From assembly GCA_043228905.1 (NCBI GenBank), contig JBHGNT010000011.1, positions 20,770,001-20,834,000 on the forward strand: a stretch of 64,000 nt of DNA, in the 5' to 3' direction. Origin of the DNA: Azolla caroliniana (lineage: Eukaryota; Polypodiophyta). The notes under the pieces were generated by a model. It did no database searches. It was not told where the DNA came from and saw only the letters and a list, made by a program, of their open reading frames with translations. Shown in pieces: positions 13,677 through 26,828 of the stretch (the stretch's first letter is position 1; the number at the start of each line of letters is the position of its first letter). Position numbers and translations under genes: made by a program.

Positions 13677-16600
13677 TAGAGATCTACTATCGAACATGAA
13701 TATTATGCCCGATGTGAGCAATTTTGCCATTCATTCATAACATGACTTACGAGCTCCTGGACATCTTTCATTTGCTATTTTTGTATGTTAGTTTCTAATT
13801 ATGTCTCACATTAAGAACCTTTCCTTTCAACACCATATATGGAACTTTATAAGAAAGGCAATCATTTTTTTACAACGGATTCAAATGTGTTGATGCACAT
13901 GATGACTTAGTGATAAATCATATGATTTACAGCATCAAGGTTATGGTGTCAAGTCATTACCTGCTTATTTGTGTCAGTATAGACATGCCAATAGTGGGTC
14001 TTTTGCCCTCCTATAATTGTTCCATATGTGTTAACATTTTAGTCAAGGAGAAATGTCCAGTTACTTCCATGTCCTTGTGCTATATCTTGATGACTCTCCA
14101 TTCCCATGTTGAGACTCAGTTTCTTTTATGAAATTCATATCGTCTTAGCTTTCCCTTACTGGCATTGAGTTTGTGGCTTTCTCTTCTAATTTCCTATTGT
14201 GCATTATGTGGTTTGGTACAATAAAGTGATCATGTATCAGTATCATATGGGATGTGATGATGCAGGAGCATTTTGCCTTTTGCCTTTTGCCATTTCAGCT
14301 TAAATGGTCAATCTAGTGCATTCATTGTTTTGGTTTCAGCATGTCTTGGCAACTTCATGCTTAGTATTCCGAAATTTGGTTTTCCATCCCTAACGTCAAA
14401 GTTTTGTATGAATAGAATTGAAGGAATGTTTGATTATGGCACCGTCAATGACTCTTGTTCCTTTGCTACATCATATTGAATTACTTGAGACTGGTATATG
14501 TGGTAAAGAGCAAGAAGTCTTTTTTGACCAAAAGGTAAACTACAAAATATTAAAGAGAGACTTCTAGTGGCATTTGCAAATATAAGGGAAGTTCCAAAGT
14601 GTCGTGAGGCTTGATACATAATATTAGAAGGCTAACAAAAGCAATGCAACATAATGGGAAAATGTGAGGTTCACATATTGCATATCAGAATCATCGCTAC
14701 CACCTTTCCTCTTTACACAAGATTTTATTTCGGTGTACTATGGCTAGAATTTGAAGCATAAGGTGGAAACCATAGTTTAGTTATTTTTCTAACAATTGGA
14801 GTGCTTAAATAACTAATGTGATCAATTCTTAAGTGTATTGAGACAATATAATGTTTGTGAGAAACTTTTGAGGAAATCAAGGTTTGAAGGTAATGCAAAA
14901 CATCATGTAAATATGGTATCAAAACAAACTAATGCACAAAATCCAACATAACATGATGAAGAAATATTTACGTTAGGCTTAATAGTGAATTATGAATGTG
15001 TTTTCCTATTAATGTGTGTAATACATAGGGCTGTCCTTTATATAATCAATGGGAGATATTGTGTGCAATGAAGAAAACCCAAAACCCAATAAGGTTCAAA
15101 ATGATGTTCATGTATGATTCATAGTGGTTGATAGTAAAAAGGAGGGGGAAAAGATATGGATCTTTGGCCATGGAACAAATCTTGATTAGACCTTTCAATC
15201 TACATGCAATATACATCAATGTCATCACATGTGTAATGCACGAAGGTGCATTCTTGATGATGTGTTGATATTATAGTTGTGTTGCACTCACAAAAACAGG
15301 ATAACTACATTCACAACATGGCCTCGTCAATAACTTTTTACTTTACGAATGCATGAATGACATCTTTTAAATCATCAACACAAACCAAAAGAGAGTTGAT
15401 GATAGCGAGGAGAGGAAGGGACATTGAGTCACCCTTTAGGAGTTACCTTTATCTTAGTTGAAACAAACTTACATTTTTACCTAGCAATAAGATCCTCACT
15501 AACAAAGCAGGTTAAGCAAGGAGTTTTGTGTTGTCAAATTTTTTTGGGAAACAAGAGATATACATACACATAAGGAAAGTAATCTACAAAATTCATGAGG
15601 ATTATGTGACATGTCACATCAGTTGTACTTTGTATGACAACATATTATCAATTAAGTGAACGATATCAACGAACGGGTCATGTGAAAGCAATCAGTGTCA
15701 ATGCACTTTTGCCAAGGAATTATGCCACTCAATGTTACTCCGCATGCTTCACTTTATAGTGTGATTGTGTATCTATAATCTTACTGACAAAGTTAAATGT
15801 TTTAACTAATAACCTAAGGAATAAATTTTTATTGATTCAATCATATCACATCTTGAAATAAAAGTAAAGACTAGTACTGGGTAAAGTTTTTGCCCTAATC
15901 ACCCTATATCCTCTTTAAGAATATACTCTTTATGTGGGTTCTCCTTTTAATGAAACTCTTTAATATTTGATTTTGTATAGTTATTTCTCGTTGCCACATT
16001 TATGAATAGTGACAAACCATACCATTCGAATCCTCAAAAGGATACAACAAAAGCCTAAAATTTAGATTTCCATTATAGAATGACCAAAATACAATCACTA
16101 AGGTATTATTAGCACTAGAAAAGAAAACACAGAAATTTAGGAAAGCAATGAGACAAGTCTTGGGTTTCGAGCTTAAAATGCTTACTCAATAAAGCCGTCA
16201 TTGTTGGGACACTTTAGTATCCACAACATGATAAGTTTCTCACACCATTTGATTTGATGTTAATCTAGGAAGATACCATACATACAATGTTTGGATGGGT
16301 ATCATGGTGGCCATGTTTGGATGAGTATTTTTAACCTCCATAATCATTGTAACCCAATATTCCAAGAACTAAACTAAGTTCTCTTATGTTTCCATTGCCT
16401 AATGCAGAATCCTCCATCCTAAAGTAGGGCATCATAATCAATTTCCTTGCATACAACAATACCACATGACAAAGAGACAAATGTGACAAATTATAATGAA
16501 CCAATTATCTTGCCTACTTTCCTTTAAAATATTGAATATGTACCTTGCCAAAGTGAACGTAAGCTTCTTCTTTTTTGTCTTAACAAACCTTTGCTTTGAT

Positions 16601-18200
16601 TCTTGATTATCTTCCTTACAAGTGTGGAATAAAGTAACCGTCTATAGTGACGCTAGAATTTGGCTTTTGTAGGCACAATTGAGTGACATTCCATTTCCAT
16701 ATATATATTTGGGTCATCATTGTGGGGCCAAATCAAAGGGGCTTGAAAGATTGTCGCACTTTGAAGAGGCCAAACCCAACTGTCCATGAATGTCATTCTC
16801 AACCATCATAACACTTACAAAAAGTTACCATCATTGAGTTTGGGGTAATATTAGATCAATCATAGGTTGTTCTTAAGCACAAGAGTATAATATGGGGGGA
16901 AGTATCCACTTCATGTTTGTCGAATGCATCCAACCTATCATCAATTAGTAGAAGCCTACGAAAAATGGTGATGATTCACGAACAAAAGCTAATTCAAGAA
17001 AACCACTCACAGTTCTTGGTTTTAGAAAATACTCTTTCTTGAAGATTGAGAGAATATCTAGAGATGGAGGATAGAGCATTAAACCATTACACCAACTCAG
17101 AGAATATTTTGCTCCATTTGAAGAAAACAAGAATCTCATATATCTATGCATATGAATATTCAAAGAAAATATTCAAACACATGAATGGCAACCCTTGTAA
17201 AGCATTTATTAAAGCTCTTTGGATTTGAGAGAAAAGAATATCCTTTTGACTCTTGAGTTTCTAGAACAAAACAACAATGATGACAAAAAGGAAGAACATA
17301 CTAAATACTAATTTTGCTAACACATTCCATGATATATGAGAGAAATGTCAAGCATCAAATATGGCTTAGGTGACCAATATGCTTAATTATGCTTAAAAAG
17401 TAAATGCATGGTCCTCGAATGTTTTAGCCATGGCTAGGAGGAACTTCACATTCTCAACTTTGAAATCGAAGGCACCTCTACGCATGGAAATAGTGAAAGT
17501 GGTATGGGCTTTATATGTAAGAATATCTATAAAGTACAAGTATTTTGCTCTAAAGCTTGAACGAGGGCCAAAAGGAGATTAAGATGACGTACCTTGAGGT
17601 CTAAGCTAACCATGAGGAGAAAATGCACTTGCATTGTGCCCATTGTGTTCAAGAACTTTACCAATGAATGTTGCAATAGAGAAAGAGAGAGAATTTGAAA
17701 TGTACTTACAAACTACTTGCCTATGGAAAGGATTTAGACCCCAGTACATAAACATCGAGGGATATTTAGAAAGTATCGTGCTTCTACGAATACATTGTTG
17801 AAAGACAAGTGACAAACCATATGGTCAAAGTGAGTCCACAAAGATGGATCAAACTTACTTCCATTTTCTCTTTCCCAATTGCGCTCGCCATGCTCATTTT
17901 GCATATCTTTTCATGTTGAACGGATATGCATTCAACATGTAGAGGGGAGGGAGGGGGGTATGTAGGTAATCTCTTCGATAGTGTTTTCTGTTCGTCATGA
18001 ATGAGCACTTCAGATCCCACGTACGAGGTGAAACACGATGGTAAGATTGTGGAGATGTTAGCATAGTTCATTCTCGGTCCATCAAGCGGGCAAAGCAAAG
18101 CAAGGCAAGTCCCACACCACAGCAACAATGCCTGGGATGGGCGGGCCAACCGACAAACCCATGAAATGGGTGGGGCAAGCGAGCAATGGGCCGTATTTGA
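13677..18200. other. Intergenic region downstream of NOT1, no gene seen
   Basis: The first few hundred bases should hold the NOT1 3' UTR and poly(A) site. The rest is AT-rich with only short open frames of no recognisable family. From about 18050 the sequence becomes more GC-rich, probably as it enters the promoter of the peptide gene at 18886. I see no tRNA, rRNA or transposon protein here. Confidence 0.6.
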
Positions 18201-18358
18201 TCCGCTAAGTTTGGAGTTGGGTGGGTTTGATTGATAAACAAAGAAAAGTGGTGAAGATTTGGGGGTTTTGAAACACAGTTCTAAAATAGAGTGAGTGAGT
18301 TAGTTAGTTCTGGGACTACTACTACTACTACTATTACTATACTCTTCTACTATTAGTA

Positions 18359-18389
<31 letters not shown>

Positions 18390-18885
18390 GAAGTAGTAAG
18401 AGTAGGTCTAAAAAGAGAGGCTTTGTGATATGATCTATCTATCTATCATCAGCATGTGAAGCTTTTGTCAGAGAAGCTTCAGACCCACTACCACCATCTC
18501 CATCTCCATCTCCGTCTCCATCTCCATCTCCACCATTCCCATTCATTCACTGAACATTCCTTCTTTTGCTTTTTCTTCCTCAGATCTTTCTTCATCATCG
18601 AGCATTAATTTCGCTCTGTCTGCCCCGTCCGTCTTTCTCCTGTTTCCTTATTCGCATTCCTGTTTTTCCCGTCATCCATTTGTTTCATCCATTAATCAGA
18701 CATTAGATCTGTTTTGGGCCGCGTGTAGAAAACATATTATCCATCCGTTTCCTGTCATTTCCCCTCCTGTTCCTTTACCTTAGTCCCTGTTTTCTTCTAG
18801 GTATTCAGCAGCCTAATTTCTACCGTGTTAATTCCTTTCCTTACGTTTCCATAGCTTAAAACGAGGAGGAGTGGATTCTGACAAT
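18201..18885 (+). promoter_or_regulatory. Probable promoter and leader of the secreted peptide gene, with microsatellites
   Basis: The stretch holds a (TAC)n tract at about 18315-18390, a CATCTC-type repeat at about 18493-18532, and then a pyrimidine-rich section to the ATG at 18886. Pyrimidine patches are common just downstream of plant core promoters. No clear TATA box was found, so promoter assignment rests on position and composition only. Confidence 0.35.
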
Positions 18886-19810
18886 ATGCGCTTCTATACA
18901 ATCATCATCGTTTTCTTTTATTTTTCTTTCTTGTGCAGACATAACGTCGCAGATTGCAGACTTTTCACCCCTCGCGCAAATTCTGCCATAACCTCTCCTG
19001 AGGATCGCCAGGTAAAAAAAAGCCAATTCTTCTCTTCTTGTTTTTTCCCACAGAATTGGCCTGTCATTGTATGTCTTTCTTCGCATCAACATTATTCCAG
19101 ATGGATTGATGACCTTCGATTCCCAACCTTCTTCTTCTTCTTCTTCTTCTTCTTCACAAGTTCATAAGATGTGCAGTTTTTTTCACATGGGAAAACTGTC
19201 CAAACCCTAATGCAATATGCATGTTGCTAGTGTGTAAGATTACATGTGTTTTTGGATTGCATTGTACTAATTGAACATTGTTTGTCACCTTGGATGAGAG
19301 TGCCTAGATGTGGTTAGTGTGTTAGATTACATATGTTTCTCAATTGCATTGTACTAATTGAACATAGTTTGTCACCTTGGATGAGTGTCTAGATGTGGTT
19401 AGTGTGTAAGATTACATATGTTTTTCGATTGCATTGTACTAATTGAACAATGTTTGTCACCTTGGATAAGAGTGCCTAGATGTGGTTAGTTCCTTGGTTT
19501 GGCTAATAATGGTTTCTCCTAGCTCGATACAATGTGAATTGCTTAACCATTTGGCAATGCTAATCATCATCATCATCATCGTGATAAGCAGGCACGTGGT
19601 GATGCTCAACAAAGTATAGTTGCCAGATTTACTCATGAGCTTCTTAACAAGAAATTGGTTGCAACAATAAGGCATGAAGATTATGGTGACTTGGAAGCAC
19701 CTCCTAAGCTACCACAAGCTCAACATGGACCCGTGGTCTTTAATCACAAGAAAAAAAGACCCAAACATCCTTCAACCGACACTCATCATCGATCCCGATC
19801 TCACCCCTAA
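18886..19810 (+). CDS. Small secreted peptide precursor with a DYGD (sulfotyrosine-type) motif
   Basis: Two exons, 18886-19011 and 19592-19810, join in phase 0 (CAG|GTAAAA donor, AAGCAG| acceptor) to give 114 residues. Residues 1 to about 27 look like a signal peptide (MRFYTIIIVFFYFSFLC, then VADC). The middle is charged, and at about residue 75 comes HEDYGDLEAPPKLPQ, followed by a basic tail with HKKKRPKH. DY preceded by acidic residues is what plant tyrosylprotein sulfotransferase recognises. PSY1 begins DYGDPSANPKHDP and CIF peptides begin DYG with PKL downstream, so a PSY- or CIF-type extracellular signal is the best guess. Exon 2 has an upstream in-frame stop at 19544 and no ATG of its own, so the splice is needed. 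Family membership is an inference; the gene model lacks transcript support. The acceptor has a weak polypyrimidine tract. Confidence 0.55.
19012..19591 (+). repeat. Intron of the peptide gene with a telo-box, (CTT)n and three 87-bp tandem repeats
   Basis: The intron contains (CTT)n at about 19127-19157, a telo-box AAACCCTAA at 19202-19210, and three tandem copies of an 87-bp unit starting at 19228, 19315 and 19400. The third copy starts 85 bp after the second because the second has a 2-bp deletion. A short (CAT)n run lies just before the acceptor. Confidence 0.85.
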
Positions 19811-20599
19811 ACAAATGCTACAAATTGAAATAAGCTTGGAAAACATATAGGTGATTGAACCTTCTTTGGATTTGCTCAAGAAGGATGCTCCAATAACATG
19901 GCTAACGTTAGCATGCTTTATACATAAAAATATAAATAAAGGGTTTTCATTGGCACATACATATAGATAATGCCATGATCGTCAGTCAACTAGTGATAGA
20001 ATGGATTTAAGCCAACACCAAGTTGCACCAAATGGCACCAAATGTAAGACTTCTTTAGAGCTTGTCACAAAGTGTTATATCACTATCTTGATAGCAATCA
20101 TGATGGTATTCCAGAGTCTTTCTCACAAATAACAATTTTTTAAAAATGTTTTACAAAGATTCATATTTTGTCGGAGTAGTAACTCAGCTCATGTCAAATG
20201 CATTTCGATTGATTTGGAGCCACATATGATCATATTGATAGAAACATGTAGCAGGATAGTTAATCTTTGGCATTGGTAGTTTGTCGTAACATTTTCATGG
20301 ATGTGGATAATGTTACAAATTCCTTGCGAGGCTTAGGCTTTACTAGCTAGAACACAAGGAATTCCCCTCATGTTAAGGTACTCGCATTGATGTATATTGG
20401 ATTGAGGCCCATATTAAAACTTGGGATAGTCTTGAGGTTGGTCATCCACTCGACTAGTCTATAATAGTCAACACCAATTTAGGCTTTTCATTCGTACATA
20501 GTTTCCTAACCATTAAATCTTTTGAGAAATGAGCAAGTAATTATATTCGTTCGTAGTTGTGGGAATACCTAAAATTAAGAAATAGATAAAATTAAGCGT
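19811..20599. other. Intergenic, no gene seen
   Basis: This stretch lies between the peptide gene stop and the 3' end of the LINE. It presumably includes the peptide gene 3' UTR. No coding or RNA feature is recognisable. Confidence 0.5.
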
Positions 20600-20739
20600 T
20601 TTTTTTTAAAAGTCAAGATTCACCATGGTATTAACGAAAAGATGCCCAAAGGCTTCAAAGTATCCATACAATATATTACAACCCTCCCACCCACATGAAT
20701 CAACATGTCTATTAGCGGAAACCCTCATGCATGGTCTTT

Positions 20740-23700
20740 TCAAGATGGGGACGGAAAAAGCCATCTTGGTGGAGCATATCTCCATTTTATTTTGTCCCCA
20801 AAATAGGTGAAGACCTCTGCCTTTTTCCAAATTTCTCTAAATTGTTGATGCTTGCGAAACACAACATCAGGCTCATCATGTATTGCCTCATATTGACCTC
20901 TTAGAGTATGCAGGAGCATCAACCATATCTCCTGGACTAACTCAACTGCATTCGGTTGGACATTCTGAAATACACACTTATATCTTGCCTTCCACAATAT
21001 CCAAACTACTAAAGAAGATACAGTAGACCAAACCTTGTCTTCTTCCAAACAATGGATTGGTGTAGTATAAGAGGCCTCCAACACATGTATTCCATCGGAG
21101 AGGAGAAGAAAATCAACACAGTCCCTTTCATAATTCTGTATTTCTTCAGCCAGCCTTCCCCATCTCACAAAACCCCATGTGTACACCTGTTTACCATAAA
21201 TAGGATACAAAATTCTCAACACTCTTTTCCATACTGCTCTAGCTATAGGATATACCCATAAAACATGGTTCACCATTTCATTGGGAAAACCACAATTGTC
21301 ACATTTTAAATCATGACAATGCACCTTCATCCATGACTTCCGAGGGGTGCCATAATGTACCAACAACCATCTAAACAAGATAGCTTTTCTAGGAATTTGC
21401 ACGGCCCATAGCCATTTCCAATAAGCATTTAACCAAGAGTGTCCTACATACCCAAGGTCCAAAATTTACATGTTGCTAACGTAGCAGCCACATGCCTCAG
21501 CAATTCTCAACCCATTTTTACCGAGTACTGAAAAAATGGGATTTGCTTTCCTAACATTCCTTGTGGTAATACGCTTTGCCATTTCCATTTATTGGGATCC
21601 CACAAAAGTTTGTCAATGGGATTATTCTCGTAGACCCACAAATTTTGGGTGTGAATTCAACATCCATTTTTTATCGTTTTTCCACAATATACGAACAAGC
21701 AACATTCTCCCTTGAGATACAACTTCGTCTTCCATAACAATAGAATGAAGCCGTCCAGACCGCAAAACATCGAAATATAGACAGTCATGAGAGTTTTTAT
21801 AACCTCTGACCCCCAACAAGACATTTAAGGATGAAAACATACCATACCAAAATAGACCACTTTGAGAAGGTTGAAAGGAATACATCGTAAACACTCTATC
21901 GATTTCTGCATACATAATGTTTCCACCCCAAATTGTGCGACAAACCTGGGTTTTGTTTTTGATTGTCGAAGAAGATAAATACAGCCAATTCCTTACCGAT
22001 CCAGCTTCTCCTCTATCAAAAGCAGCCCATTTCAACCTAGTTCTTTTCCTTAACATTCCCTCCTCCTCTGATAGAAATAATGGGTTCATTATTAGGGGTT
22101 GTCGCAACCATTCCTCCATACATGATGGTAGAGATTGGACCAAGTTATGTTTCAAATCCCACCATGCCTTCATGATACCCCTAAAAAACTTATCTTGGCG
22201 AAAAATATCAAGGGAACGATTAAAATCTCTTAAAAACCACCATCTAGTACTATCTTGCCAGTTGCCACATGTAGAAGGCATAACCTTAACCATTTTGTGC
22301 CTTAATACTTTTTTCCAAGGCTCCCCACCTGGCAACAAGCCTCTTATAATAAATTTTCCCAAAAAAGCCTCACATTGTAATAGAGGATCAATCAACCCAA
22401 GACCCCCCTCGTCCTTTGGAGCTATAATACCTTCCAAGATACTTTAGCTCTCACATATGAACCATCTTTCAATCCCCAAAGGAAATTTCTAATAAGCCTT
22501 TGTACTTGTGATAAAGCCAAACATGAACACAACCAAGCCGACAAAATGTACCACATGGAAGCCAACAATACTTGATTGGCAACAACAACCCGACCTACCA
22601 ATGACAATTTAGCAGCATTCCAATATAACAATTTCTTCCTTATAGCAAGCAACAAAGGAGCTATATGATCTTCCGATACAAGGTTAATTCCTATCTGACA
22701 TCCCAGGTATCTTACAGGTTTGCCATGTGGAATCCATTGAAACCCTTATTGTGGACACCACAAGGGGTTTACTGTAGTACTTACTTAGAATCCCACCGAC
22801 TTATTCCAATTAATAACAACTTCAAAAGCATAGCAAAAACTATCAATAGCCCGATGTACTCTACACAAATTATTGTGAGAACCTTGCAAATACAGGGTTG
22901 TATCATCAGCAAATTGACAATCCACAATTTGCTCCTCTGACCAAGGCCATTGTAGTCCTTTAATATTCTCGGCATTACTTATAAGAAAACTACTAAAAGC
23001 TTCTCTAATCATCAAATATAAAAAGCAAGCTAACAGACATCCTTGTCTCACTAACCTTGAAATTGAAAATTCTTGGCATAGCTCTCCAGCTACTAATACC
23101 CCACTAGTAGCTGAGTTGTAAAGAGCGGAAACTGTCGTTAACCATTGATTAGGAAAACCTAGCTTTTCCATAATGCCCCTCCAAAAAGACCAATCCACCC
23201 TATCATAAGCCTTTTCAAAGTCCAACAACAAGATAGCTAGATCCTCTTTCCTTTCTTGTGAAATTGCAACCGCTTCCCAAAATAAGAAAATGTTATCCAA
23301 TATACTCATATCTTGTAAGAACCCCGTTTGGGTATTATGAATGATGTCTGTTAAAAAGGGTTGGCATCTCATAGCCAACATCTTAGCATATAGTTTGTAA
23401 ATAGTATTCAATATAGTAATAGGTTGCTACTTCCTAATATCAGCCACTACCCCTTCCAACTTCAGAATAAGATATATCATACCTTCTATCCATTTACTTG
23501 ACATACTTCCAATATTAAACACCTCTTGAAATGCAACAGTAATGTCGTTCCCAAAAAATTCCCAATATTTCCGGAAAAAATATGTTGAAAGCCCATCAAT
23601 ACCAGGCCATACATGGGAGCCAATTGCATCTAGAGTAGCTCTTACTTGAAAATTTGAAATTGTCTTAACTAAAATAGTTGCCATATGTAGTGAAACCCAT

Positions 23701-25012
23701 GCATACATGGTCTGCCACACACATTGACGAGTTTCCAAATGATTAAGTGTAAAAACATTGAGCGGACAATAGATTGCTATAAAACTGTGTAACAATATCC
23801 CTCATTTCCCCAACATCCTCCGCGATGGATCCGTCATCCCTTTGAAGTTGTTTCATCCCATTACAAAAAAAAAAAAAATCCTTTTCAATTTTGAAAAAAT
23901 CAGCAAAGACTTTATTCCCCACTTGTGCCCACTTTGCAGCAAATGAATTATAAGAGAATTAAGCCCAAGAATCTTGTAGTTTAGAGAGCTTATCCATTGT
24001 ATTATTCAATTCAGACATCACCCACGTTGTCCACGGCATGCGTTGTTGAAAATGTTGCAACGAAACAACCGTTCGGCTAGTACTCAATATCTTAGTTTTT
24101 AGTTGATATAGATCTTCCTTTGCTTTATTACAAAGCCACTTAATAACATTGGCAATTGCATATGCAACTCTATTACACCCCATCACTTGGGATACATCTG
24201 TATCCTTCCAAATTGCTAAGACATCTCGTCTAATGATAACATAAGCATACAACGAGGAAGGTATAGGTGTCCTAAAGGCCTTCCATTTTCCCCCTTTTTT
24301 CAAAGTAACAATAAGAGGTGAGTGATCTGAGAAAGTTGACCCAGCTAATATCTATAATGAACCTCCTAACATTAGAAAGAAGTCATCAGCATAGAATTTG
24401 TCTAATCAAGCAAGATTAGTACCCAACAACATGTTTGCTAAAGGAAGAAGAGTACCAAGTATCCTGAAAACCATACTTAAAGCACAAACTCTCCCAAAAG
24501 CTTAACTCTGAACCATATAAAACAGCTTGGCTACCTCAACTTCTATCCAACTTATCCTCAATCATATTAAAATCTCCAACCATACACCAATGATCCACAT
24601 GCGGCAAAGTATCACACAGATAAGACCACAACCTCCTCCTGTCCGATAATGCATTATAAGCATATAGAATTATAAAACCCAATTGTAGATTTTGGATTTC
24701 TACAATAATAACTTGCACTCTTCCTTCCACTAAAATCCTATAGTCAATCACATGAGAGGACCATTTTTGGGCTATTGCTATACAGACACCAGCTTTATTG
24801 TAGGATTCGCCAATAGCGGGACTCCAAAAATGGGTCCAGGATCCATACGAATCTACCCTTGATGGACTCAAATGATGTTCTTGTAGAAAAACCATATCTA
24901 CATATTGCATAAAGCTTTTATGCAAGTTTTGCCTAAGACTGGCCTTAAATTTCTGTGCTCGTGCACCACCCAATCCTTGAACATTCCATGAGACAATACG
25001 AAAATTATCCAT
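20740..25012 (-). pseudogene. LINE ORF2 (endonuclease, reverse transcriptase, zf-RVT), broken
   Basis: The endonuclease part (25012-24536) starts NFRIVSWNVQGLGG and retains FLQEHH and GDFNMIEDK, the usual catalytic blocks of the APE-like family, then meets a stop. A linker segment (24303-23959) and the pre-RT region (23795-23427) follow in shifted frames. The reverse transcriptase part (23411-22785) keeps LLLDFEKAYDRVDW and FADD, the metal-binding motifs. Further pieces at 22655-22422 and 22437-21622 lead to the zinc-binding C-terminal segment (21462-20740; CDNCG ... NHVLW). At least five interruptions show that the copy is dead. Confidence 0.88.
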
Positions 25013-25241
25013 AGGCTAACAAAAGTTGTTTACCTTTCATCCTCTTCTCCTCAATCGTTACTTTCTTAGGCTTATTGATTTGCCCAACAATCTTGAATCC
25101 TTTCCAGGATTTCCTAGCCACAACTTTTGCGTATGTATCCTTCTTTATTGATGAAGAGAGTGTGTTCTTTCCCTCCACCATCATACCTCCATTCATAACC
25201 ATAGTATATGACCGCATAACCGATTTCCCAAGCATGAATCC

Positions 25242-26030
25242 TTATGCATTCTTATCGTGGCTTGCTAAGGCTTTTGTTTTAGCCCGAGTTAACCTTCCAG
25301 AATATTGCAAGCCATCCATATGACCATCCTCAAGAGATATCATGGTTTTACTCTCGTCATTCTTTTCTACCATAGCTAACTCCATGTGAGACTCACCTTG
25401 TAATGAGGAAGGCTCAAAGGTTGTCATATGTTCATGATCATTCCCTCCTTTCAAGGGTTTGACCGTCTTCGATTTGACAATATCACGGTCAATTACAATA
25501 TCGTAATCCTCCTCTCTTTCAAGTTGTATATCATTATTATTAAAAGGAATTATTTGTAAATTTGTCTTGTTCAATTGTGAATCATCATGCGTTGCATGTG
25601 ATCTTTTGGTAGATGTTATCCCTACACCACTAGATGTCCTCACCGAGGATTTCCTATCATGGTTCCTTCTACCTTCTATCCAACCTTCATCATTAGTGTT
25701 GTTAGAAAACCATTTTTGACGATTTTGTTCATCTCGAACAAGACAATCCTTGACCACATGTCCAATACGATTACAAACAAAACATTGATTAGGAAGTCTA
25801 GAATATTTAACTTTTTTTACCCTCACTAGGGCCTGAAACATAACGGGCAGCCTAACATATGAAGGCAATGTCATGCCCTAATGACCAATTAACCATATGT
25901 ATGGTAGGTTGAAATTCCCAGTCACATAATGCACTGCATCAGATTCTTCATCCAACAATTGAGCAATCATGGAGGCCATATATGGCATCACTGATTTCCA
26001 CTCTTTTGGCAAGGCCGGAAACATAATTGA
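25242..26030 (-). pseudogene. LINE ORF1 (gag-like, CCHC zinc knuckle), broken
   Basis: The frame from 25874 down carries the knuckle CFVCNRIGHVVKDC (C-x2-C-x4-H-x4-C), which in plant LINE ORF1 proteins binds the element RNA. Upstream, after an in-frame stop near 25875, the same frame continues with a FPALPKEWKSVMPYM-like segment resembling the gag domain that normally precedes the knuckle. The C-terminal part is polar and low in complexity. The stop and the missing N-terminus make it non-functional. Confidence 0.8.
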
Positions 26031-26040
26031 AAAGAGAAAG

Positions 26041-26345
26041 TAATGAAATAATTGTTCACTAATGCATGCAAGCGTATTTTGTGGGGTATTGGTGGTTTAC
26101 TAGCTTCATGTAATGATTTTGCATAACGTGCCTTAAAGATAGGTATTCATGGGAGCTTTTGGATCAAAATAGTGGTCGGTTCTAGATATGTTGTCAACAT
26201 CCCCACACATGCAAATAATTAACATATAGTTAAAGTTAATTACAATTAACCTTCAATCAATTTGTAATATGAAACTATGCACTTTCACTTTGTGATCTCA
26301 AATTTTCTTTGAATGAAGATTTAGGTTTAATGGTTACCGTAGAGG

Positions 26346-26349
<4 letters not shown>
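26041..26349. other. Spacer between LINE copies, nothing recognised
   Basis: AT-rich sequence between the 5' end of the LINE and the first (TC)n tract. No gene or repeat was identified. Confidence 0.4.

Positions 26350-26419
<70 letters not shown>
26350..26419. repeat. (TC)n microsatellite, about 70 bp
   Basis: Uninterrupted CT dinucleotides, forming the (GA)n 3' tail of a LINE-derived segment on the minus strand. Confidence 0.97.
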
Positions 26420-26422
<3 letters not shown>

Positions 26423-26827
26423 AATAATGGCTTTCATTACAAAACAAAAAACACCACCATGACTAACTTACTAAAAAGTATAGAACCCTTCTATCTAGGG
26501 ATCTAAAGAATACTACGACACCAAACTCAATGCCACCCTACACACCAATTCAAATGGCGAGTATGATGATATGTGACCTTGTAGAGTTCTCTCTCTTCCT
26601 GGTTGAAATTTCGTGCCTTCTCTAGCACTGTCAATTGCCACAAAAGAAGTCTTGTTAACTTTAGAACATATTTTCTCACCCCAACTTGTGAATCAAAAAT
26701 TAAAGCATTTCGCATATTCCAATTGAATCATAACCCCCAATACCTCAAGAACTCAAAAATAATTTGAAAATGAGGCATCAGTTCATTGTTCTCCATATGT
26801 GCAAAAACCCAACTGAAGGAAGATAGA

Positions 26828-26828
<1 letters not shown>

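Larger units (their letters stand above)
20600..26040 (-). mobile_element. Degenerate non-LTR (LINE) retrotransposon, probably 5'-truncated
   Basis: The minus strand reads, in order, a gag-like ORF1 with a CCHC knuckle, an endonuclease, a reverse transcriptase and a zinc-binding RT-associated (zf-RVT) C-terminus, followed by a short A run at about 20601-20609 that fits a 3' poly(A) tail. The coding frame is broken by several stops and frameshifts. ORF1 homology begins abruptly near 26030 inside the domain that usually precedes the knuckle, which suggests 5' truncation. I did not find convincing target-site duplications. Confidence 0.9.

Noticed and set aside
17784-18149. A 121-residue minus-strand protein.
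   Set aside because: No domain, no promoter or splice context; the frame lies in the GC-richer upstream region of the peptide gene and is likely chance.
19228-19490. CRISPR-like array.
   Set aside because: Direct tandem copies without spacers, in a plant gene intron.
26309-26506. Open frames full of Ser-Leu or Arg-Glu dipeptides over the CT/GA tracts (also at 27057-27323, 32298-32678 and 36746-37093).
   Set aside because: They simply translate dinucleotide microsatellites; no start, splice or family supports them.
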